Source: Erpobdella octoculata
Taxonomy: Eukaryota > Annelida > Clitellata > Hirudinida > Erpobdellidae
Assembly: GCA_963978895.1 (NCBI GenBank)
Contig: OZ022246.1
Span: forward strand, 19,636,955-19,700,954
Length of the DNA stretch: 64,000 bases
Reading direction: 5' to 3'
The notes below the pieces were generated by a model. The model did not search any database. It worked only from the letters and a program-made list of their open reading frames with translations, and was not told the origin of the DNA. Both the position numbers and the translations under genes were made by a program. Shown in pieces: positions 46,766 to 64,000 of this stretch (position 1 is its first letter; each line of letters opens with the position of its first letter).

Positions 46766-49084
46766 AACGCCGAGCCCAAACGCGTCACCCTAGGAACGTG
46801 AAATTTGGAACTTATATTAATTTTATTGCGTTAGGCATCCACTAAAAAAGGATTTTTGAAAATTTTGCTCCTGAGGGGAAGAAACTGGAAAACAAACTTT
46901 TTTCTAAAACAATGTATATCTCGAAAACCAAAAATGAGGAGATCTTGAAATTTGGTATATGGATTCTTCTTGAAAAATAAAAAGATACGTGTTTCCCGGA
47001 CCTCAAATGTGGGTTGGAAAATTGGGTTATTTGGTTTTTAAAGTAGCTGCTACTCAAAAACTGTGAATGCTACAGGAATAAAAATTAGTATTTAGTTTCT
47101 ACTCTAAAAATAATAAAATACGTCTTTTAGCATTTTTTGAAAATTTGGTTTCCAGGACCTCAAATGTGGGGTGGAAAATAAGGTTATTTGGTTTTTGATG
47201 TAACTGCTACTCGAAAACTGTAGATGCAACGGAAGTAAAAATTAGTATTTGGTTTCTACTCCAGAAATAGTGATATACGTGTTTTACCATTTTTGAAAAT
47301 TTGGTTTCCGGGACTTCAAATATGGGGTGGGTGGACAATATGGTTACTTGGTTTTTAAAGTAACTGCTACTCAAAAACTGTAAATGCTACAAAAGTAAAA
47401 TTAGTTTCTACTCTAAAAATAATGATATACGTGTTTCACCATTTTTTGAAAATTTGGTTTCCAGGACCTCAAATGTGAAGTGGAAAAAGGCTTATTTGAT
47501 TTTAAAATACCTGCTACTCAAAAACTGTAAGTGCTACAGATGTGAGAATTAGTATTTTGAGGTTTTGGGCCGGTTAAAAGTAGATGAGTTCAGTTTATCA
47601 CCGGACGGACGGGCCAAGCCGTTATTTTAGGGTCTTCATACGGCCCTGCCCAAACCTTAAATCAAGGTGGGACGGGCCGAAATTTTTAACCAAGTATATA
47701 GACATTTTAGTGATTTTAGGGTGCTCAGACGGACCGGGCTAAACCCAGCCCCGCAACTACGGGGGGCGAGGGGGGCAAAGCCCTCCTAGAAGACATGTCG
47801 CCCCCCTGGAAAATTTTAAGATGTGTAGTTTTTTGAAATTTATAAACCTGTTAACTGCTACACTAGTAAATAGCTGGATAAAACAGCGTATTTCGCTCCC
47901 CCCCAAATTCTAAAATATGTACCTACTTTTTGAACTTTATAAGCCTGTTAACCGTTATACAAGTTCATAACTGGATAAGGCAACGGATTTCACCCCCCCC
48001 CCCTGAAAAATTCTAAGACATGTATTTTTTGAACTTTTCAAGCCTGTAAACCGTTATACAAGTTCATAGCTAGATAGGGTCGCGGATTTCGCCCCCCCCT
48101 GAAAAATTCTAAGACATGTACTTCTTCAAACTTTATAAACCTGTTAATTTTTAGCAAGATAAGGCAGCGTATTTTGCCCTCCCCCCTCTCTGAAAAATTC
48201 TAAGCTATGTAGTACCTTTTTGAACTTTATAAGCCTGTAAACCGTTATACAGGTACATAACTGGCTAAAGCAGCGTATTCAGGAATAGTCACAAAATTTG
48301 GATTGTTGGGTATCTATCAACACACCAGCAACTTATTAACGCATCACTGCAAACATCTCAACAAAACCTTGGGGTGCAACTTTTTCTAGGGCCCACCTAT
48401 ATTTTAGAAAAATCTAAATTTTTTAAAGTTTTTCTTTAATTTTTCCTCCAAAAAAATCTGATGACCAGTCGGAGCTGCTTTTTCAAAAAATTTCCAAAAC
48501 CAATTTTTATTTTTTCCAAAAGAAAACTTATAGCTGATGACCACAACGAAGCAAGATTTTGCTATACGTTGTAAAAAAAAACATTAGCAGGCATATATAA
48601 AACTATTCCAGCCAATGAAAAGTTCACATCGTGGAAATCCAGAATGAAGTCATAAAAATAATAAACAATATGGGTGTTGCTGATGCACCTTGGATTTACA
48701 TATAATATTTACATTGTCTTTTCAACTCCCGATATAATTTTAGTGTTTTTTAACTATTTTCATTTCGCCCCCCTTTAGTGATAGCTCGCCCCCTCAAAGC
48801 ATGACGTCTAGTTGCGGGGCTGGCTAAACCTGAAGTCAAGGTGTGGGACGGGCTGAAGTTTTTCATCAAGTATATAGAACTTCTAGGCCTGTAAAAACGG
48901 GCCGGGCCCATATTAGACGGGCCGTGCCGGGCCAGGAGTTTCGGTTTATAAAACGGGCTGGGCCAAGTTGTCGACGGGCCGAGCCGAGACCTAAAAAATT
49001 GATCCGTGCAGTCCTACTCTACTATGTATGCACGGTTCAAATTCTCTAATTTCATGCGAGCGAAGCCGCTACGGGCACTGCTAA
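46766..49084 (+). mobile_element. Helitron family B, forward copy with nested hAT (right half of palindrome)
   Basis: The forward copy lacks its TCTATATATATA tip and begins within the CTGA run. It carries about four ~180-bp units and the GGCCCG region split by the hAT at 47746-48822. It ends CTACGGGCACTG-CTAA at 49084, an accepted CTRR Helitron end. Confidence 0.8.
47746..48822. mobile_element. hAT non-autonomous element nested in a Helitron
   Basis: Terminal inverted repeats CAGCCCCGCAACTA and TAGTTGCGGGGCTG are perfect over 14 bp. Identical 8-bp GCTAAACC flanks at 47738-47745 and 48823-48830. The interior has four diverged C-run repeats (CGCCCCCC..TGAAAAATTCTAAGA) and no ORF. A decayed related right end (CGTTGCGGGTCTGCCTGG) lies at about 50570-50588. 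Confidence 0.92.
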
Positions 49085-49091
49085 ATCTCAA

Positions 49092-50403
49092 TCTATATAT
49101 ATAAAAGAACATGTCCTGACTGACTGACATGACTGACTGACTGACTGACTGATAATCAACGCCGAGCTCAAACGCCTCATCCTAGGAACGTGAAATTTGG
49201 AACTTATATTAGTTTTATTGCGTAAGCATCCACTAAGAAAGGATTTTTGAAAATTTTCCTCCTGAGGGTAAGAAACTGGAAAACAAATTTTTCTCTAAAA
49301 CAATGTATATTTCGAAAACCAAAAATGGGGAGATTTTTAAATTTGGTATATGGATTTTTCTTGAAAAATAAAAAAATACGTGTTTCATCATTTTTTGAAA
49401 ATCCGGTTTCCCTGACCTCAAATGTGGGTTGGAAAATTGGGTTATTTGGTTTTCAAAGTAGCTGCTACTCAAACACTGTGAATGCTACAGGAGTAAAAAT
49501 TAGTATTTAGTTTCTACTCCAAAAATAATGAAATACTTGTTTTAGCATTTTTTGAAAATTTGGTTTCCAGGACTTCAAATGTGGGGTGGAAAATAGTGTT
49601 ATTTGTTTTTAAAGTAACTGTTACTCAAAAACTGTAAATACCACAGATGTAAAAATTAGTATTTAGTTTCTATTCTAAAAATAAAGATATAGGTGTTTTA
49701 CCATTTTTTTTTAATTTGGTTTCCAGGACCTCAAATGTGGGGTGGAAAATAAGGTTATTTGGTTTTTAAAGTAACTGCTACTCAAAAACTGTAAATGCTA
49801 CAAAAGTAAAATTAGTTTCTACTCGAAAATAATGATACGTGATACGTGTTTCACCATTTTTTGAAAATTTGGTTTCCAGGACCTCAAATGTGAAGTGCAA
49901 AAAGGCTTATTTGATTTTAAAATACCTGCTACTCAAAAACTGTAAGTGCTACAGATGTGAAAATTAGTATTTTGTGGTTTTGTGCCGGTTCAAAGTAGAT
50001 GAGTTCAGTTTATCACCGGACGGACGGGCCAAGCCGTTATTTTAGGGTCTTCATACGGCCCTGCCCAAACCTTAAATCAAGGTGGGACGGGCCGAGATTT
50101 TTAACCAAGTATATAGACATTTTAGTGATTTTAGGGTGTTCAGACGGGTGGGCTAAGCCTGTAGTCAAGGTGAGACGGGCCGAAGCTTTTCATCAAGTAC
50201 ATAGAACTTCTAGGCCTGTAAAAACGGACTGGGCCCATATTAGACGAGCCGAACCAGGAATTTCGGTTTTTGAAACGGACTGGGCCAAGTTGTCGACGGG
50301 CCGAGCCGAGACCTAAAAAATTGATCCGTGCAGTACTCTACTATGTATGCACGGTTCAAGTTCTCTAATTTCATGCGAGCGAAGCTGCTACGGGCACTGC
50401 TAG
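49092..50403 (+). mobile_element. complete non-autonomous Helitron, family B
   Basis: It starts TCTATATATATAAAAGAACA after an A and ends GAAGCTGCTACGGGCACTG-CTAG before a T: TC start, CTAG end and A/T target with no duplication, as expected for Helitrons. Length 1312 bp. Order: TA-rich tip, GACT microsatellite, conserved 5' block, three to four ~180-bp units, GGCCCG-rich segment, short terminal hairpin (CCG CTA CGG in the family consensus). No Rep/helicase coding. Confidence 0.85.
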
Positions 50404-51109
50404 TATCTAAATAAATATCTTAATTTGTTATGCATACCTATATACGCCAGTGGTTGTTATTTCACCTTGTTTTACATTGTCATTTCAACTCCCGATATAA
50501 ATTTATAGTTTTTCAAATTTTTTTATTTTGTTCTTCTGGCAATAGCTTGCTCTCCCAAAGCATGACATTTCGTTGCGGGTCTGCCTGGAAAACTGCCAAT
50601 CATAGATATATAGGTACTGCCAATCCTCAATGCTGCCAATCAAAAATAATTACATCAACCCCCTTACCAGAATATCTTGAGATTGCTTTACAAATTTTTA
50701 CAAAGTGTTTAAAAAATTAAAACATAAATGATTATCAACACCAGCTCATGAGCCCATTATTAGAAAAAGTAAATGAAAATTAATTTGCGTATAGGTACTA
50801 AGTTTACTTTTAAATTGGTAGGCTTGTTTTGATTGCTGTTTGCTTTTGAAGAATTTAAAGGTTTAAAAAGAAAGGACTTCTTTAATTTAAAAAGTTATTA
50901 AAGAGTTAACAAAAGGTAGTACAATTATACAGGATAAAATGTTTTTATTATTAATGTAACTTTATATTTATGGTTTAAATTGTAATATTAAAGGATTGGT
51001 GAGTGAGGTGAGTTCTCAAAGATGTGGAAAAGTTGTTGTAAGTATGAGGCAGAAGTTGGCTGCGCAGCTGGATCCCCGACGTCGCTGAAGTTAGCAACAG
51101 TAGCTAACT
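50404..51109. other. intergenic, only a hAT scrap seen
   Basis: Apart from the decayed hAT right end near 50460-50590, related to 47746-48822, nothing was recognised. Confidence 0.5.
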
Positions 51110-51111
51110 TT

Positions 51112-51475
51112 GCCTGCATTATATAGGGAAATTTCAAAGTCGAGGCATTTTATTTTTTTAATATATTTTAATAGGAAATTAAAAAACAAAATGATCTGTA
51201 CTATTTTCAACTAAATGCCTCAATTATTAACGGAGTTATATGGTAAAATCGATTGCGATTAAATTGGTCGCGGTCTTTATTTACAGTAGGCTACTCAAAA
51301 TATGTTGCTAACTCTTCACGCATTTTATATAGAAAATTCAAAGTCGAGGCATTTTAATAAAATTTACATATTTTAATAGATATTTCAAAACAAATCAATC
51401 TGTCCAAGTCTCATAAAAATATCGAAAAAATTAACAGAGTAATTCAGTAAAAACTGTTCGATAAAATCTGTTGCT
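51112..51475. repeat. direct duplication of about 110 bp
   Basis: TTTCAAAGTCGAGGCATTTTA at about 51131 and AATTCAAAGTCGAGGCATTT at about 51331 each start a stretch of about 110 bp with similar order of landmarks (TATTTTAATAG, AAACAAAATGATCTGT or AAACAAATCAATCTGT, AGTAATTCAGT-like end). The second copy runs into the minus-strand ORF below. Confidence 0.55.
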
Positions 51476-51835
51476 AACTCTCGACAATTATTCTTTTTCA
51501 CAATCAGAAAAACTATGTCATCTGTCATAAGTAATCCAATACCGTTAGACAAATCTTGTAAGCTTTGTCCAGCAGCAGTAATGCCCTGTTTTTCAGTCAA
51601 AACATTTGCTGCCGCCGTCTGTGCTAATGGTTTTGCAGTTTGCATCCAACAAAGGCAATTTTTGCCAGTGAGAAATGGAGCAGCAATTATTAGATGATTT
51701 TGAGACGGCTGAATTTTACGACGTACCGGTGGCGGTCCACAGTCGGATCTAGCTTCAGATTCTACATCCTTTGCTTCATCAGAATCACTTCTGTCATCTT
51801 CATTAGAGTAGTGTTTCACTTTTTCACATTCTGGT
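51385..51835 (-). CDS. unrecognised ORF with acidic N-terminus
   Basis: About 144 codons are open on the minus strand. The start is highly acidic (NEDDRSDSDEAKDVESEA), then a proline/arginine patch (GPPPVRRKIQ), then a mixed hydrophobic part (NVLTEKQGITAAGQSLQDL, DDIVFLIVKKNNCREL). An acceptor-like TTACCAG sits just before the frame at about 51836. No family was recognised; it could be an exon of a DNA-transposon ORF or a host gene fragment. The 3' end overlaps a duplicated repeat, which argues for transposon origin. Confidence 0.3.
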
Positions 51836-52398
51836 AATCATAATTTTGTGTAAATGGGCTTCAACGTTGATGGGGTGTCAAACACCCCTGGATGATGGAA
51901 TATGCCGTAGGACCCTTTAACCGTTCGCATTTCCAAAATCCATCATTCAAATTTAGCCAATTATTGTCAGAGTCTTGGGAAGGTAGGGCTACTAGATGTC
52001 ACAAAAGCATTTAATTTTATTTTGTTTAATAAGTGAGAAACAGGCTCAATTATACCCTCTGGGGTGTGATACATCCCAGGTTGACGACATAGGGTAATGG
52101 GCTTTTATAGTTTCAATTGTTTTTTATAGCTTGCCCTCGTTCTGCCCGCCAATAAAAACTTTTTTATGTATATATTATATTCAATTTGTAAATATCTTGA
52201 TTTAGCTTAGCTTTATGAATCTTTTCTATTGCCATATAAAATTTTTCAATTGTTTGCATAGCATTTTTTCAGAAAATATAAAATTTAGCAAATTTACAAT
52301 TTTAAAATTTTATTCCCAATTTTTAAAGTGCTTTAAAATCAAACAAAAGATTATAAAAAGCACTCAACACTAAGTCAGCAATCAAACAGTCGAACAGA

Positions 52399-52560
52399 TT
52401 GTGATTATTGGCTGAGATAAAAAATCAGTCAATAAGCGATAAATTGCGATTTTGTTTTTTATTGGGATGAGATGTCATTATTCAATGGGTATTTTACAAT
52501 AAAATTTTCCAGCTCCTCACTAAGTTCACGATCTAATATTTTACCAAAGAGTAATCAGAG
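52399..52560. repeat. dispersed repeat R3, copy 1
   Basis: GTGATTATTGGCTGAGATAA through GGGATGAGATGTCATTATTC to TTCACGATCTAATATTTTAC is repeated at 52931-53085. On the minus strand both copies contain a short open stretch (LDRELSEELENFIVKY in copy 1), suggesting a repeated transposase-like scrap. Confidence 0.65.
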
Positions 52561-52930
52561 GTTTTCCCAATTAATGGTTCATTTCTCTTACTCTTGTGGT
52601 AGGGCTTTTAGCACCTGGGGATAAGGTCTAACAAATGCGTTCATAGAAATTCCCATCTGTAAATGTTTTCTCTAAAAATAGTGTGGTGGAGTCGCAGGTA
52701 TGTTTTCCAGAAATTTGTCAAAACATGCACTTTTATTTTCAACAATAGCTGATAACTGGAAGGTTTTCATAAGGTTGTTGAAGTTTTTTTTCTAAAAATT
52801 TTGGCGTCCCTTACAAAAGGCTTTTGGTGCGCCTTCTAAATGCCGCCCGGAACACATGTTGCCCCTGCCCCCTAGCTAGGCCTCTGATAAAATGTTGGTA
52901 AAGTGAAGATTTACAATGCATAATTCATTT

Positions 52931-53085
52931 GTGATTATTGGCTGAGATAAAAAATGAGTCAATAAGCTATTTGCAGTTCTGTTTTTTTTTTGGGATGAGA
53001 TGTCATTGTTCAATAGGTATTTTATAATAAAATCTTCAGCTCATCACAAAGTTCGCGATCTAATTTTTCACTAGCATACCTTTGT
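52931..53085. repeat. dispersed repeat R3, copy 2
   Basis: Direct copy of 52399-52560 with about 85% identity by eye. Confidence 0.65.
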
Positions 53086-53590
53086 TCAAGCAAATAGCCC
53101 ACAGCATAAGCATCATCATATATAAACTGGAATTTTGATTTGGTTAATTCTTTAAACTTGAGAATGAATTTTCTCACCCTCTATTTAGCCAATTACCCGC
53201 TTTGTAACATTCTTTATATCATAGTTTTACAGCCGAATAATCTGAAAAACCAAGCAGTAGTTATGTTTTAAATCTTTCCTTGCCTAAGCTCTCCTTGCTT
53301 TAATGGTTAAGGCCTAACCTCTCCTATTTTGGTTATACAAGTGCATAAGCAAATAATTTATTGTGAATTATTCAACCTTATATTACAAAGCAAAATTTAA
53401 TTTAATTCCTTTTTCTAACATTGTATAGTACATCTTTAGCTGTTTTTAAACAGATTTTGCATCATGCTGTTACTTGACTTTTGTGGTATTGACAGTACAA
53501 GCAAATTTATAAAAAATGGATTTGTTGATCTTTATTATTTTCAAGTAAACATTTATTTGAAGATCACGAAATACCAAACAAAATGTACGA

Positions 53591-63366
<9,776 letters not shown>

Positions 63367-64000
63367 ATTTCCTACAATGTTAAAGATCTGAGTAAATGTT
63401 TTAAAAAGCCTTTGGAGAGCTATCATTTTCAGAGTTTTTGTGGATGCACTGAATGTCTTTTGAAATTGGGTCATAGATTGGTCAGATTTGAACCAGTTTC
63501 TTCAGACATGGGATAATGGGGCTCCTAAATGCAAAATGCTAGCATGGAGGCAGGCGAAAACATTAATATAATATACAGTTGTGTGAAATTGCAAATATAG
63601 GGGAAATGTACTCAAGTTTCATCATATAGATAAAATCCAAACTTGAGGGTCTGTTACCGAGGTGGAGGGGTGCAATTTTTTTGCTTACTGTTCAGCAGAA
63701 TGAATACTGATGCTTTTTCTTTGTGTAATTTGAAAATATAACGCATTTTTCAATTCTCTGTTGCTCCACCAACTTGATGATTAAGATGTCTTTTTAAAAT
63801 GGCTGTCTAACAAGGCTGGAAATAAGTGACAGCGCAGTGGTTAAAAAATTTGGTGGTTGCTGATACTGAAAACCAAAAAATGTTAATTCATGAAAATAAA
63901 GGGGTACACGTTATCAAAATAATCATGTGAAATTGCAGCAACGACTGCCTTTGTCATGTTTATCCAAAATCTCTTGGTGAAGAAAAACAAAAGGGTATTT
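63367..64000. other. HHAT 3' flank
   Basis: Probable 3' UTR and downstream DNA. ATATAGGGGAAATGTACTCAAGTTTCA-like sequence near 63596 resembles a T1/T2 element end. An AATAAA lies near 63895. No further gene was recognised. Confidence 0.45.

Overview
The window is nuclear DNA from an invertebrate animal. It is AT-rich, its genes are split by GT-AG introns (many only 60-100 nt), and roughly half of the readable sequence is transposon-derived. The gene set is metazoan: SNX17, ER cyclophilin B, LHFPL, an AUTS2-family protein, MZT2, a CCDC74-like protein and Hedgehog acyltransferase. I cannot name the species or phylum from sequence alone. All exon boundaries below were read by eye from splice sites, phase continuity and remembered family sequences; no search was run.

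Layout. 0-4 kb: repeats, a small secreted-like ORF and the 3' end of a CR1/L2-type LINE. 4.3-8.1 kb (+): complete 15-exon SNX17. 9-10.3 kb: pile-up of short Helitrons with 18-bp coding-derived arrays. 10.3-12.3 kb: SINE-like repeat and hAT relics. 12.7-13.7 kb (+): complete 5-exon PPIB. 14-18 kb: mostly repeats, including a 1.14-kb element with TTGAACC boxes. 18.6-27.7 kb (+): LHFPL-family gene whose single 8.3-kb intron is full of transposons (TTGAAAC-box element, inverted MITE pair, two hAT elements). 28.2-30.3 kb (-): 3' half of an AUTS2-like gene, convergent with LHFPL. 34.2-34.6 kb (-): unnamed 107-aa two-exon gene, divergent from a RING multi-pass membrane gene at 35.1-35.8 kb (+). 36-38.9 kb: reversed Helitrons and a small hAT MITE. 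39.5-43.3 kb: MZT2 (-) and CCDC74-like (+), head to head. 44-45 kb: tRNA-derived SINE and an unnamed coding-like segment. 45.2-50.4 kb: a palindromic Helitron pair carrying a nested hAT, followed by a complete Helitron. 51-53.5 kb: an unnamed ORF and duplicated repeats. 53.6-63.4 kb (+): complete HHAT whose introns hold more Helitrons, an antisense LINE and a BED-finger hAT fragment.

The host genes are not an operon or a pathway cluster. The only suggestive partnership is MZT2 with the CCDC74-like gene: both families are linked to the spindle or microtubules, and the two start codons are about 320 bp apart on opposite strands. I found no convincing new functional system. The most unusual material is the two Helitron families (termini, internal satellites and coding-derived arrays) and the mirrored TTGAACC/TTGAAAC-box elements.
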